DNA of 64,000 nucleotides from Neorhizobium galegae (GTDB taxonomy: Bacteria; Pseudomonadota; Alphaproteobacteria; Rhizobiales; Rhizobiaceae): NCBI RefSeq assembly GCF_017877135.1, contig NZ_JAGIPH010000011.1, forward strand, positions 1 through 64,000. The letters are read 5' to 3'. Under the pieces are notes generated by a model. That model did no database searches. It worked only from the letters and a program-made list of their open reading frames with translations, and was not told the DNA's origin. Made by a program: the position numbers and the translations under genes. Shown here in pieces: positions 1-8,721 of this stretch (position 1 is its first letter; every line of letters begins with the position of its first letter).

Positions 1-41
1 TCGCGGACTTCAGGTGAAAACTTGTTCGTTGTCTTGCTCAT
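1..41 (-). CDS. IS3-family transposase OrfA, N-terminal fragment cut by window edge
   Basis: The minus strand reads ATG at 41-39 and then encodes MSKTTNKFSPEVR before leaving the window. This is the characteristic opening of the small HTH-containing OrfA protein of IS3-family transposases. In such elements OrfA is joined to OrfB by programmed frameshifting to give the active DDE transposase. A GGAG motif lies about six bases upstream of the ATG, which supports the start. Only 13 codons are visible, so whether the transposase is intact cannot be judged. The family call is from recognition of the N-terminus. Confidence 0.7.
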   Translation of the reverse strand, partial: MSKTTNKFSPEVR

Positions 42-95
42 ATCGGCTCCACTTTCTCAGAAGTTGGAGCCTCCGGCAAACCCGGCGCGGTTCAG
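1..95 (-). mobile_element. End of an IS3-family insertion sequence (element continues left of the window)
   Basis: Read on the minus strand, the segment begins near base 95 with an end-like sequence TGAACCGCGCCGGGTTTGCC, followed by GGAGGCTCC. A short leader with a GGAG ribosome site then leads to a start codon at base 41. This layout, a TGAACC(G/C)C-type terminal repeat just upstream of an orfA starting MSKTTNKFSPEVR, is what I recall of IS3-family elements of the IS51/IS407 type in rhizobia. Only this end is in the window. Its outer boundary (94 or 95) is my estimate, because the other end and the target duplication are not visible. Bases 96-220, between the element and the Na/Pi gene, hold nothing I recognise. 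Confidence 0.7.
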
Positions 96-220
96 TGAGC
101 GAATAGTCTGCGGTCTCAAGGACTGGGGAGATGTCGCGACGCAATACGGACAAGCTTATGATAAACTTCGAAGCTATCGTCACATGGTGGATCAATTGAT
201 TCTGGAGCCTCAAGCACGTG

Positions 221-1906
221 TTACGACTGACGCTCACAATGATCCGACGGATTTAACTCCAACTCGGCAACGGAGCGAAGGCGGCTTTCGATAAGAAGAC
301 CGCTGTCATCCAGGATCGGATGGGCGACCGAGACGATGTGGGCATTGATCCGCTTGAGATCGCGCAGGATGTCCAGATGCAGCGAACTCGTCTGAAGGCT
401 TTCGAGCCGTCCGTCACGCAGTCGTTCGATATGGCGCTCGGCGGATTCCTTTTCCATGCGGCGCACGTCGACCTTTATTTCCATCATCCGGCGGGCTAGG
501 CGGAAGTCGCGCGTGACGAAAATGGTCTGCGCGATGCGCACATTATCAAGCGTCAACTCAAACAGCGTGCGGAGCTCGCGGTGACCGTCTTCGGAGAATC
601 TGAGGCCGAGCGTCGCCTTCTTTGTGACCTGCGCCAGCAGACCCTTTTCGATAATATCGCCGATATGTTCGAGATTGATCGCGTAGTCGATGATATCGAT
701 GGAACGACGGCTGTCTTCCGGGGAGAGACCCATACGGCCGAGTTTGGAGAGATAGACCTTCACCTCTTGCTGAAGCCTGTCCACACGCGCTTCCAATGGC
801 GGGATGTCCATCAGCTTGGCCAGATTGTCCCGCTCGAAGGAATCGGACGCGCGCATCAGCATGCGCTCGATGAGGTCCCCTATGCCTAAAACCTCGCGCG
901 TGGCACTGGCGAGAGCCACGGTCGGCGTCGACAGTTCGTGGATGTCGAGATATTTCGGCCCGGTGTCTTCCTGCGCATCGTCGGGAACCAGTTGCTGCAT
1001 CAGGCGGGCAAGCAGGCGCGAGAATGGCCAGGCGACGACGGCAAGTCCGATGTTGAACGCCAGATGCGCATCGACCGGCAAATTGGCCGGTCCAAACGGC
1101 AGCGTCATGAGGAGATCAGCACCAAAGCCCGCCAGCGGCAAGGCCACCAGGCAACCGATGGCCCGCACGATCAGATTTCCAAGCGTCACCCGCCTGGCCG
1201 CCGCCGCTCCCCGTAAAGAGGCCATGACAGGCGGGATGGCGCCGCCAAAGTTTGCCCCGAGAACAAGGGCGATGATCAATCCGGGTGACAGGATGCCTGC
1301 CGATGCCAGGGAGAGGATCAGGACGATGGCCGCAAGGCTGGAGGACGAAATAAAGGCAATGACCGCCGAAAAAATCATGGCCACCGGCCAGGCATTGTCC
1401 AGCAAGCCGATAAAGGCGGCCAGCGCCGCTGATGCCCGCATCGGTTCCGTCGCGCTGCTGAGCAGGTGTAGCGACAGAAGCATCAGCCCGATGCCGACCA
1501 GCGCCAATCCTGCGCCCTTTCGCCCCGTCGAGGCACCGCGATAAAGCATCAGGCCGGTTACAATGATCAGCGGCGAAAGCCATTCAACGCCGGCTGCAAC
1601 GATCCAGGCCGTGACGGCGGTTCCCACATTGGCCCCGAGCAGAACGAGCTGGGCCATACGCGGCTGGACCAGTTCCCGTTCGACAAACGAGGCCACCATA
1701 AGCGCGGTTGCTGTGGAACTCTGCAGCGCCACCGTGGCCACGAAGCCCGACGCAAACGAGCGCAGGCTGCCGCGCGTGCCGCTCGCAAGGCCCGCCCGCA
1801 ACCGCGCTCCGAAGGCCCGCGTCACACCATCCTTGACCTGCGCCAGGCCGAACAGCAGCAAGGCAACCGCGCCGAACAGGTTTATCATGACGATTGTCGA
1901 GGCCAT
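221..1906 (-). CDS. Na/Pi cotransporter family protein with PhoU-like C-terminal domain
   Basis: This 561-residue inner-membrane protein has about eight to nine hydrophobic segments in residues 1-310, then a soluble helical PhoU-like domain (about 335-545). The two inverted-repeat signatures of the NptA/PNaS family are visible: QSST at 62-65 with GANVGT at 91-96, and SSSS at 187-190 with GANFGG at 217-222. Family members move inorganic phosphate with sodium, and bacterial versions with a PhoU tail have been implicated in either uptake or export. It is the last gene of the LacI-controlled operon. The ATG at 1906 lies 20 bp after the phosphoesterase stop and has a GGAAGAAAG ribosome site. After three phosphatase genes, a role in handling the released phosphate is a reasonable inference. 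The direction of transport is not decided by sequence. Confidence 0.85.
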   Translation of the reverse strand: MASTIVMINLFGAVALLLFGLAQVKDGVTRAFGARLRAGLASGTRGSLRSFASGFVATVALQSSTATALMVASFVERELVQPRMAQLVLLGANVGTAVTAWIVAAGVEWLSPLIIVTGLMLYRGASTGRKGAGLALVGIGLMLLSLHLLSSATEPMRASAALAAFIGLLDNAWPVAMIFSAVIAFISSSSLAAIVLILSLASAGILSPGLIIALVLGANFGGAIPPVMASLRGAAAARRVTLGNLIVRAIGCLVALPLAGFGADLLMTLPFGPANLPVDAHLAFNIGLAVVAWPFSRLLARLMQQLVPDDAQEDTGPKYLDIHELSTPTVALASATREVLGIGDLIERMLMRASDSFERDNLAKLMDIPPLEARVDRLQQEVKVYLSKLGRMGLSPEDSRRSIDIIDYAINLEHIGDIIEKGLLAQVTKKATLGLRFSEDGHRELRTLFELTLDNVRIAQTIFVTRDFRLARRMMEIKVDVRRMEKESAERHIERLRDGRLESLQTSSLHLDILRDLKRINAHIVSVAHPILDDSGLLIESRLRSVAELELNPSDHCERQS

Positions 1907-1926
1907 CGGTCTTTCTTCCGTCCAGG

Positions 1927-3675
1927 TTACAGCGACGCCCTTGGCGACAGCGGCGTATCATCCGGCCCAGCCCCTGCCCTTTCCAGCCAGCGCCGAAGAC
2001 AATGCAGAAAGGCATGCAGGAACCCACCCGGAGATTGCGGCGGAGCGGGTGGGCTATGGTCCAGGAGACGACCGGTCAGCATGCGGTAGATCGTCAACCG
2101 CTCGGCGGAGATGAACGGCAGCGCCAGTGGACCCGCCTGGCGCAGACAATACCAGTCCGTCACCAGATCCATCATCGATGTTGCTCTCAATGCCTCCATG
2201 GTCAGGCCGAAGCGGGCGCATTCGTCTTCGAGAAGGCCCATGTTGCGACAGGAGATGGCCGAAAGGGGTTCCTCGCCCTCCCGCCTCTCCCCGGCCAGCA
2301 TCAGCAGGCCGATCTCGGCAAGATTGGACATGGCAACATATTCGACGATTTCCGGTGGCCATTCCCTTCGAAAATACCGGTGCGTGACCAGTGCCCTCGT
2401 ATGGGCAAAGAGGAAGTCGCCATAGGAGGGCGTGTCAAAGGCAGGATCGGGCACCTCCCCCTTGAACGCGCTTTCCAGACGATAGAACGCCATCAGGCGC
2501 GGATCGAGCGGGAGGTGCGAAAGCCCCACGGTCTCCACGTCCGGCAGGCTTTTGCCGGGTTGCACGACCTCGAAGGCCGGGGGAAACGCAACGAGAGAAG
2601 GAACGGCGATGTTGACCAGTTCGCAGCCGTCAAGGTGACGGCGCGTGGTCCCTTCCACATGGAGATGCCCGCTGAAGTGAACCCTCATACCGGTCCCCAG
2701 CAAAGTATCGGCAACCGCTCCGACCGGCGTGCGCCGCACGACATTGGTGTTGCCGAAGAGCGCCGCCTCCGATCCGGTCGTGTCGTCGAAGGGGTCGATC
2801 ACCGGATAATGGGAAAACGACAGGACGGTCTTGCCGAGCGCTCTCGCCCGTTCATGAACATCCCTGATCCAGTCTATCAGGAAGGGTTTGAGACGCAGAA
2901 CCGCGTTCCATCCGGCGGCCGTGCTGTCGATGAACGTCTCATCGTCACAGGGATCATGATAGCCGTCGCGCGGCTCGAACACATTGGCATCGATCATCAA
3001 AAGCCAGAGCCCCTCTGCGGGCTCGACGAGGTATGACGCATCCATCAGACTGAAGGTCGAACGGCCATCCGCCGAGGAAACCAGATATTGCCGATCCTCA
3101 ATGCTGTCGGAGCGGCCGAATGGGCTTTCCCAATGAAGGTATTCGGCTTGCGCAAAAAGACCGAACGCGGCCATCGGCAACAGGCCAAGCGGGTACCCTT
3201 CGCAGTACATCCGCGCGCTGAGGCAGGCCTGCGGGTTCGCGCCCGCCACCTGCGCATCGCTGGTGACGGTAACGGAACTGCCGGATCCACTGAGAAACCC
3301 CTTTGAATGATGCCTGCCATTGGCCGCGAAGACATCGTGATTTCCGGGGATCGCATAAAATGACAGCCGGTGTTTCCCGCGATACTCCTGCAGCAGACGC
3401 CCAACGGCATCCGTCGTCTGTCTTTGGCCATCGTCGGTATAATCGCCGAGAAGCACGACATGGCGAATGCCGCGGCCCGCGATCTCGTCCAATGCGGCTG
3501 GAAGAGCCTGAAAGCTTTCATTGAAAACGCGCGTCGACGCACGCGTTTCAGCCCAGCTGCGCACGGCAAGCCGCTGTCCATTCACCTCTACACCGTCAAA
3601 ACCATAATCGCCTTCGAGATCATGGTAATGAGCATCGGCAATGACGGCGACCGCGGGCAGATCACGATGTCGCAT
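1927..3675 (-). CDS. Calcineurin-like metallophosphoesterase
   Basis: A 582-residue protein with the full set of calcineurin-like motifs: ADAHYHD near the N-terminus (D-x-H), LLGDYTDDG, IPGNHD, a lone His in SFSHYP, and SGHLHVEG. These residues build the di-metal centre that hydrolyses phosphomono- or diesters. There is no signal peptide or membrane segment, so it is probably cytoplasmic. The frame stays open to 3939, but the protein-like sequence begins at MRHRDLPAVAVIADAH, so I place the start at the ATG at 3675. That gives a 14-bp overlap with the upstream phosphatase gene and suggests translational coupling. The C-terminal 200 residues, after the GHLH motif, form an extra region I do not recognise. 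The substrate is unknown. An organic phosphate brought in by the operon's importer is the contextual guess. Confidence 0.85.
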   Translation of the reverse strand: MRHRDLPAVAVIADAHYHDLEGDYGFDGVEVNGQRLAVRSWAETRASTRVFNESFQALPAALDEIAGRGIRHVVLLGDYTDDGQRQTTDAVGRLLQEYRGKHRLSFYAIPGNHDVFAANGRHHSKGFLSGSGSSVTVTSDAQVAGANPQACLSARMYCEGYPLGLLPMAAFGLFAQAEYLHWESPFGRSDSIEDRQYLVSSADGRSTFSLMDASYLVEPAEGLWLLMIDANVFEPRDGYHDPCDDETFIDSTAAGWNAVLRLKPFLIDWIRDVHERARALGKTVLSFSHYPVIDPFDDTTGSEAALFGNTNVVRRTPVGAVADTLLGTGMRVHFSGHLHVEGTTRRHLDGCELVNIAVPSLVAFPPAFEVVQPGKSLPDVETVGLSHLPLDPRLMAFYRLESAFKGEVPDPAFDTPSYGDFLFAHTRALVTHRYFRREWPPEIVEYVAMSNLAEIGLLMLAGERREGEEPLSAISCRNMGLLEDECARFGLTMEALRATSMMDLVTDWYCLRQAGPLALPFISAERLTIYRMLTGRLLDHSPPAPPQSPGGFLHAFLHCLRRWLERAGAGPDDTPLSPRASL

Positions 3676-4279
3676 CGGCCGCCTTCCTGGCCTCGACGAG
3701 ATCGATCCAGTCGGACGCCCGCCTTGCCGCCTCGTAGAGCATGGGCTTGGGCGTTTCGAACCACTCGTCCTCACGCAATTCCCGCTTGTCGCGGATATGC
3801 GCGATTGCCGCGTCCAGCGTTGGAAACAGGTGCGGCTGCTGCTTGTGCAGAAACAGTCCAACCAGCGAAACGGAACGGCTGCGTCCGCTGCGACAATTGA
3901 CCAGAACATTGCCGCCGTCCTTGAACGGATAGGTTTCACGCCGGGGAAGCGTCTGGTTCAAGGCGCCCTGCAGGATGTAGTAGCCACCGAGCATCATGGT
4001 ATCGGGGCTGCCGCCGCCATCGATCATGCCGAGCTTGTAATAGCGTATATCGGAATAACCGCTCGCGCACAGTGCGCCGTCTTCGGCAAGGCTTGGACTG
4101 CGCACGAAGTTGATGTCGAGATTGATGGCACAGTTCACGACGATCGTAACGCCGTGCTTCTTCAAGAGATCCAGATCGCGTGCGCCTTCAAGCCCGCCGA
4201 TATAGAGCGCGGAATTGTGCGGCTGGAGCCCTTGCGTGATCAGGCTGATTGCCGGTCGCGAATATACCGGGGCTTTCAT
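3662..4279 (-). CDS. Dual-specificity-type (C-x5-R) protein phosphatase
   Basis: This 205-residue protein has the cysteine-phosphatase P-loop: Cys129 and Arg135 in VNCRSGRSRSV, with a candidate general-acid Asp87 in the MIDGG loop. The N-terminal part (LYIGGLEGARDLDLLKKHGV) resembles dual-specificity phosphatases, which often open with an L-Y-x-G motif. An oddity is that the usual His before the catalytic Cys (HCxxGxxR) is Asn here. Such enzymes act on phosphoproteins, but distant relatives use inositol phosphates or other small phosphoesters. Here the gene lies between an ABC importer and a calcineurin-like phosphoesterase, so a metabolite substrate seems more likely than signalling. The ATG at 4279 lies 103 bp after the ATPase stop, and that gap contains a stable hairpin. 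Confidence 0.8.
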   Translation of the reverse strand: MKAPVYSRPAISLITQGLQPHNSALYIGGLEGARDLDLLKKHGVTIVVNCAINLDINFVRSPSLAEDGALCASGYSDIRYYKLGMIDGGGSPDTMMLGGYYILQGALNQTLPRRETYPFKDGGNVLVNCRSGRSRSVSLVGLFLHKQQPHLFPTLDAAIAHIRDKRELREDEWFETPKPMLYEAARRASDWIDLVEARKAADATS

Positions 4280-4320
4280 GCGTGTTCATTCCCTGTCAAA
4301 ATACCAATCCTTCGGAAACA

Positions 4321-4340
4321 CCACCCTTTCAGAAGGGTGG
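4321..4340 (-). terminator. Mid-operon hairpin between ATPase and phosphatase genes
   Basis: CCACCCTT (4321-4328) pairs perfectly with AAGGGTGG (4333-4340) around a TCAG tetraloop, in the 103-bp gap between the ABC ATPase and the phosphatase gene. On the minus strand it is followed by TGTTTCC, only a short T-rich run. It may act as a leaky terminator or as a 3'-end stabiliser that sets importer and phosphatase transcripts at different levels. Full termination is not supported by the sequence. Confidence 0.5.
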
Positions 4341-4382
4341 GCTTCATCATGCCGGCAGCCGGTTCGGCTGTCTGTCTTGATC

Positions 4383-5510
4383 TCAGGCGGCGTTAGAGCG
4401 TGCCCTGGCTGCCGTCGTCGCGGTTATCAATTTTCCCGTCTTCGGATCGAAGACCATCATGTTGCGCGCGGCAAATTCCAGCCAAACCTTGCGGTTCGGC
4501 CAGCTTTCGACAAAGCGCGGAATGAGCGCGGTCATCGGTGTGCCATTGGCCGAGAGCGAGAGGATGGTCTGCGAACCGGTCGGCTGGACGACGTCGACGT
4601 CTGCGGCAAGCCCCTGGTCCAGGGCAGCCTCATGCAGATTGAAATGCTCCGGCCGGATCGCGCAGGTTACAGGCCCGGCTTCACGAGCGATGACCTGTTC
4701 GAGCACGACCTCAATCCCGTGAAGCTTCAGTACGCTTCTGCCGCCTCTTTGCTCGAGAATGCCATCAAAGACGTTGATCCGGGGGTCGCCGATGAATTCG
4801 GCCACCAACAGGTTGGCCGGTTCATGGTAGATTTCGTAAGGGCTGCCGATCTGCTGGATGACGCCGTCCTTCATCACCACGATGATATCGGACATGGTCA
4901 GCGCCTCGACCTGGTCATGCGTCACGTAGACCGTGGTCGCGCCAAGATCCCGAGACAGGCGCTTCAGTTCCGTTCGCATTTCCGTTCTCAATACCGCATC
5001 GAGATTGGACAGCGGCTCGTCCATCAGCAGGATGGAGTTGCGGGCGGCAATCAATCTGGCAACGGCAACACGCTGCTGCTGGCCGCCGGAAAGCTCCGAC
5101 GGGAAGCGTTCTTCATATTGTTCCAGTTGCACTTTCTTCAGTGCCTCGGCCAGTCGCGCGGCAATCTCGTCTTTCGGCCGCTTTGCCTGATGCAGCGCCA
5201 GCGTGATGTTCTTGCCTACCTTCATGTTCGGCCAGAGCGCATAACTCTGGAAGATGAAGCCGAGACCACGCTTTTCCGGCGGCACGAAACTGCTGTCGCG
5301 TCCGGAATAAACCGTTTTGCCAGCAAGAGTCAGCTCGCCGCCGGACGGCTGTTCCAGTCCCGCGATGATGCGCAGCGTCGTGGTCTTGCCGCAGCCCGAT
5401 GGCCCAAGGAGCGTCACGAACTTGCCCTTCGGAATTTCGAGATCGAGTGGCGGTATGGCCAGGTGCGAGCCGTAATATTTGGTAATGCCTTTCAGGGACA
5501 CTTCGTTCAT
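4383..5510 (-). CDS. ABC importer ATP-binding protein (Fe3+/PotA-like family)
   Basis: This 375-residue ATPase of a binding-protein-dependent importer has Walker A GPSGCGKT (36-43), signature LSGGQQQR, Walker B ILLMDEP followed by the D-loop SNLD, and a switch His in YVTHDQ. A C-terminal TOBE-type region (about 290-360) is typical of the MalK/PotA/FbpC group. It would form a dimer on the cytoplasmic face of the fused permease encoded upstream. The ATG at 5510 lies 59 bp after the binding-protein stop. By family it is FbpC/AfuC-like. Fe3+-type importers of this group include AfuABC, which was first annotated as iron-specific and later shown to carry sugar phosphates. The phosphatase-rich neighbourhood fits that kind of cargo better than iron. 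Confidence 0.9.
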   Translation of the reverse strand: MNEVSLKGITKYYGSHLAIPPLDLEIPKGKFVTLLGPSGCGKTTTLRIIAGLEQPSGGELTLAGKTVYSGRDSSFVPPEKRGLGFIFQSYALWPNMKVGKNITLALHQAKRPKDEIAARLAEALKKVQLEQYEERFPSELSGGQQQRVAVARLIAARNSILLMDEPLSNLDAVLRTEMRTELKRLSRDLGATTVYVTHDQVEALTMSDIIVVMKDGVIQQIGSPYEIYHEPANLLVAEFIGDPRINVFDGILEQRGGRSVLKLHGIEVVLEQVIAREAGPVTCAIRPEHFNLHEAALDQGLAADVDVVQPTGSQTILSLSANGTPMTALIPRFVESWPNRKVWLEFAARNMMVFDPKTGKLITATTAARARSNAA

Positions 5511-5569
5511 CAGGTTTCCTCCCCAGGCTTTCCGGGTTGCATCACGGCAACCCGGCGCTCCGGTTTTCC

Positions 5570-6796
5570 TCAGTTGCTGGTTTCGACCACCCAGAAATCG
5601 TTGACTTCAGCGACATGGTCGCGCTGATATTCAGCCGATCCGAAAATCTTGCGAACTTTCGGCCAGTTCTCTCCGCCCTTCGGCAGCGGTACATCCGTGC
5701 GCGGCGAGAACGTACCGACCTTGAAATAGGCGGCCATGCCTTGCAGCTTCTTCAGGCTTTCCCCGTCTCGATACGGCTTTTCAAGCTTGGTATCGGGGGT
5801 CAGATCCTTTGACCCCATCTGGAAGGCGATGAACAGTTTCGCCGCATTGGGATGGGTCGACTGACCGGCAATCGCCACATAGGTCGAATAGGCAAAGACC
5901 CCGGCCGGATCGATGTCGTAAAGAATGGCATTGGCATAATCGTCGCTGCCGTTCTTGTTGATGTAATGCATGCTGGAAAAGGTGACCGGCGGCTTTGCCT
6001 GTCCCTTGAGACCGGAGGCCGTCGCAAGCTTTGAGCCGGAATCGTAGATGACAAGGTCATTCTTCAAGAGCCGATGCAAGAATTCATAGCCGGCATTTTC
6101 AATCCCATCGGACAGGACGAGCGGCTTTCCGGCATATTTTTCGTAGGATTTGGCAAAATCATCGGCGTGTTCGACGATGGAGGTCAAAAGCGCAAGCGAT
6201 GTCAGCGAGCCGAGAGGGCTTTTCATCGCAAAACGCTTGTTCCAGGCCGGTTCGGTCAACTGCCACACATTGGTAACCGGCGGTGCGTCCTTGTAGGTGT
6301 CGGCGTTGTACATGAGCACGGTGGCTTCGATCACCTGCGTCAGCAGCGGCTCGCGCAACTCGGTCGGGATCTTCGCCTCCAGGTAACGCGGCACATAATT
6401 GACGATGCGGTGATTGGGCAGGAGGTCGTAGAACATCTGGGCGGTGCCGGCGGTGTTGACCACATCCACGGCAAAGATACCCGCCTGCTGTTCGCGCACC
6501 ACCTTCTCGATCGTCTTTTCCGAGCCGAGATCATAGGCGTTGACCTTGATCTCCGGATAAAGCTTCATGAAATCCTCGGCCAGCGCATTGACGGTCGAGG
6601 AGGAGGAATAGACGGTCACCTCGCCTTCGGCCTTGGCCTTCTTGACGATCTCCTCCCAGTTTTCTTCCTTCGGCTGGTGCGCACCAAGCTCTGCAGTCTT
6701 CAGCCAGGCATCGAATGCAGCATCGTCAGAATAGGCTGCGGTGCCGATAAGGCATGCAACTGCGGCAATCACCACCCGTTTCGTGAGCATTCCCAT
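5570..6796 (-). CDS. ABC importer periplasmic binding protein (Fe3+-type family)
   Basis: This 408-residue extracellular solute-binding protein starts with a Sec signal peptide (MGMLTKRVVIAAVACLIGTA, cleavage probably near AYS-DD). The mature part opens with a GEVTVYSSSSTVNALAEDFMKLYPEIKV stretch in two blocks, the typical first lobe of FbpA/AfuA-type proteins. The frame is open to 6838, but GGAGGAAG sits about ten bases before the ATG at 6796 and the signal peptide starts there, so that start is preferred. It is the substrate-specificity component of the importer. The serine cluster YSSSSTVN near residue 63 is of a type that in relatives can contact an anion such as phosphate. This is inference, and the ligand is not known. 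Confidence 0.9.
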   Translation of the reverse strand: MGMLTKRVVIAAVACLIGTAAYSDDAAFDAWLKTAELGAHQPKEENWEEIVKKAKAEGEVTVYSSSSTVNALAEDFMKLYPEIKVNAYDLGSEKTIEKVVREQQAGIFAVDVVNTAGTAQMFYDLLPNHRIVNYVPRYLEAKIPTELREPLLTQVIEATVLMYNADTYKDAPPVTNVWQLTEPAWNKRFAMKSPLGSLTSLALLTSIVEHADDFAKSYEKYAGKPLVLSDGIENAGYEFLHRLLKNDLVIYDSGSKLATASGLKGQAKPPVTFSSMHYINKNGSDDYANAILYDIDPAGVFAYSTYVAIAGQSTHPNAAKLFIAFQMGSKDLTPDTKLEKPYRDGESLKKLQGMAAYFKVGTFSPRTDVPLPKGGENWPKVRKIFGSAEYQRDHVAEVNDFWVVETSN

Positions 6797-6830
6797 GTGA
6801 TCTCTTCCTCCCTGTTGCAAGGTCGCCTCC

Positions 6831-8648
6831 TCAAGCAAACCCCATCTTCGTATTGCGGAAAACCAGCCGGAACAGGATGTTGCAGCCCACGACCAATGCT
6901 ACGAGCAGCAGGGTTGCCGCTCCGATCAGCTGGGGAACATCATCCGTCTGATAGGTGTAGATCACACTTGCCAGCACAGCCGTCGACGGCGTGACCAGCA
7001 GGATGATCAGCGAAAGCTCGCGCATCGTGCCGATGAAGCTCAGCAGCATGCCCGATACCAGCCCCGAGGCGGCAAGGGGTGCCACGATGTGGCGCACACG
7101 GCCTACCCAGCCGATACCTTGTACGCGGGCTGATTCTTCGAGGGACTTGTCGATCTGCAGCATCGCGGCAATGCCGGTGCGCGATGTATAGGGCAGGTTC
7201 TTGACCGCCGCGATCAACACCAGCAGGGCAAATGTCCCATAAAGTGCCGGGATCGGCCCGACCGGTCGCGAGAACATGCCGATATAGATGGCGCCAAACG
7301 CCACGGCCGGAAAGATGTAAGGTAGGAAGGCTGCCAGCTCCAGCGCCCGCGACGACAGGCTTCCGCGTGTCTTCACCACCACGTAACCGATCAGAAAACC
7401 GAGAACGCCGGTGGCGAGAGCTGTGAAGAATGCCAGGCGAAGGCTGTTCCAGGCGGCATGCAGGATCTGCGGGTTCTGGAAGACGCCCGCATACAGTGCG
7501 TTGACGCCGCCGCGCGCACCGATCCAGTAATGCAGTGTCAGATTGGACAGATCGTAATTCCCGGCGGTGCGCGACAGGGACTGCAGGACCAGCAGACCGA
7601 GCGGCAGGACGACCGTCAGGCACATGAGCGCCACGACAAAGGCGAAGACCAGCCACCGTGCACGGCCGAGATCGATTTCGCGCCGGCGAAATCCCTTGCC
7701 GGACATGGTCACGAAACTCTTGCGCACACCGATCATGCGCTGGTTGATCCAGATGAAGAGAATGGCCATCAGCACCAGCACGAGCGCCAGAAGATAGCCA
7801 TCTCCGACATTGCGCGATCCGATTGCGGCGTAGATCTGCGTGGGCAGTACGAAATACCGGATGGGCATGCCGAGAACCGCGGGCGTCCCGAAGGATCCGA
7901 TAACCCGGATGAAGGTCATGACGACGGCCGAGCCGACGGCTGGAAGAACGAGCGGTGCGGTGATCGACACGAACTGCCGCAGCCGGGACATGCCGGCAAT
8001 GGCGCCTGCCTCTTCCAGCTGACTGTCCACCGTGGCAAGCGAGCCGGAAATGATCAGGAAGCCGTAGACATAATAATGCAGGGACAGGCAGATGATGATG
8101 GGAATGCCGCCAAAGGCGATCCAGTCGGGGGGCTGCACGCCGAAGAGATAGGCAAAGACGCCGGACGCTCCACCCACCCGATCATTCTTGAAAAAGGTGA
8201 CCCAGGCGAGCGCCATTACCCAGGATGGCAGCATATAGGGCAGGACGACCGCCGTGTTGACGAACTCGCGATAGGGCACATTGGTGCGCACGACGATCCA
8301 CGCAAGAAGGGCGCCCAGCGCCAGGCAGATGATCGTTGCCCCGAACGCCGTGACCAGCGAGTTCATGAACGGCTTGTAGAACAGCGCCCAGGAAAGCCGG
8401 CTGCCAAAGACGCGCTCATAGTGGAAAAGCGTCAGTTCTCCCGGCTGGCGCCCTGGCAGATAGGCGGAATCATAAGGCTGGACGGTAATTGTCTCCCGCA
8501 CCAGCTGGAACAGCGGCACGATGACGAGGAGCCCCAGCAGGATGGCAAGTCCCAAGGCAATCAGCCGCTCCGGCGCCGAGACGAAATGCGCTGCACGGCG
8601 CATCCAGCGCCAGTTATCGCGACTGGCTGTTTCTGAAAATAAGGTCAC
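6831..8648 (-). CDS. ABC importer permease with two fused membrane domains
   Basis: This inner-membrane protein of about 605 residues contains two BPD_transp_1 domains in tandem, each with the EAA-loop signature: LEEAGAIAGMSRLRQF in the first half and LEESARVQGIGWVGRV in the second. This is the FbpB/AfuB architecture, where one polypeptide supplies both halves of the channel. The frame is open to 8741, overlapping the upstream gene. I prefer the GTG at 8648, because GGGGAGGAGAGACA lies just before it and the residues upstream of it are arginine-rich and unlike a membrane protein N-terminus. The stop lies 34 bp before the binding-protein gene. Confidence 0.88.
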   Translation of the reverse strand: MTLFSETASRDNWRWMRRAAHFVSAPERLIALGLAILLGLLVIVPLFQLVRETITVQPYDSAYLPGRQPGELTLFHYERVFGSRLSWALFYKPFMNSLVTAFGATIICLALGALLAWIVVRTNVPYREFVNTAVVLPYMLPSWVMALAWVTFFKNDRVGGASGVFAYLFGVQPPDWIAFGGIPIIICLSLHYYVYGFLIISGSLATVDSQLEEAGAIAGMSRLRQFVSITAPLVLPAVGSAVVMTFIRVIGSFGTPAVLGMPIRYFVLPTQIYAAIGSRNVGDGYLLALVLVLMAILFIWINQRMIGVRKSFVTMSGKGFRRREIDLGRARWLVFAFVVALMCLTVVLPLGLLVLQSLSRTAGNYDLSNLTLHYWIGARGGVNALYAGVFQNPQILHAAWNSLRLAFFTALATGVLGFLIGYVVVKTRGSLSSRALELAAFLPYIFPAVAFGAIYIGMFSRPVGPIPALYGTFALLVLIAAVKNLPYTSRTGIAAMLQIDKSLEESARVQGIGWVGRVRHIVAPLAASGLVSGMLLSFIGTMRELSLIILLVTPSTAVLASVIYTYQTDDVPQLIGAATLLLVALVVGCNILFRLVFRNTKMGFA

Positions 8649-8721
8649 TCTGTCTCTCCTCCCCGACGGCGCTCCAAGCCGTTTACTCCGCAGATCGCGA
8701 TTTTGGCGCGACCCTTCCCCT

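Noticed and set aside
4383..8648. A dedicated ferric iron importer
   Set aside because: The family label fits, but no iron-related neighbour or Fur-type site is seen, and three phosphatases share the operon. A phosphate-ester cargo is more consistent.
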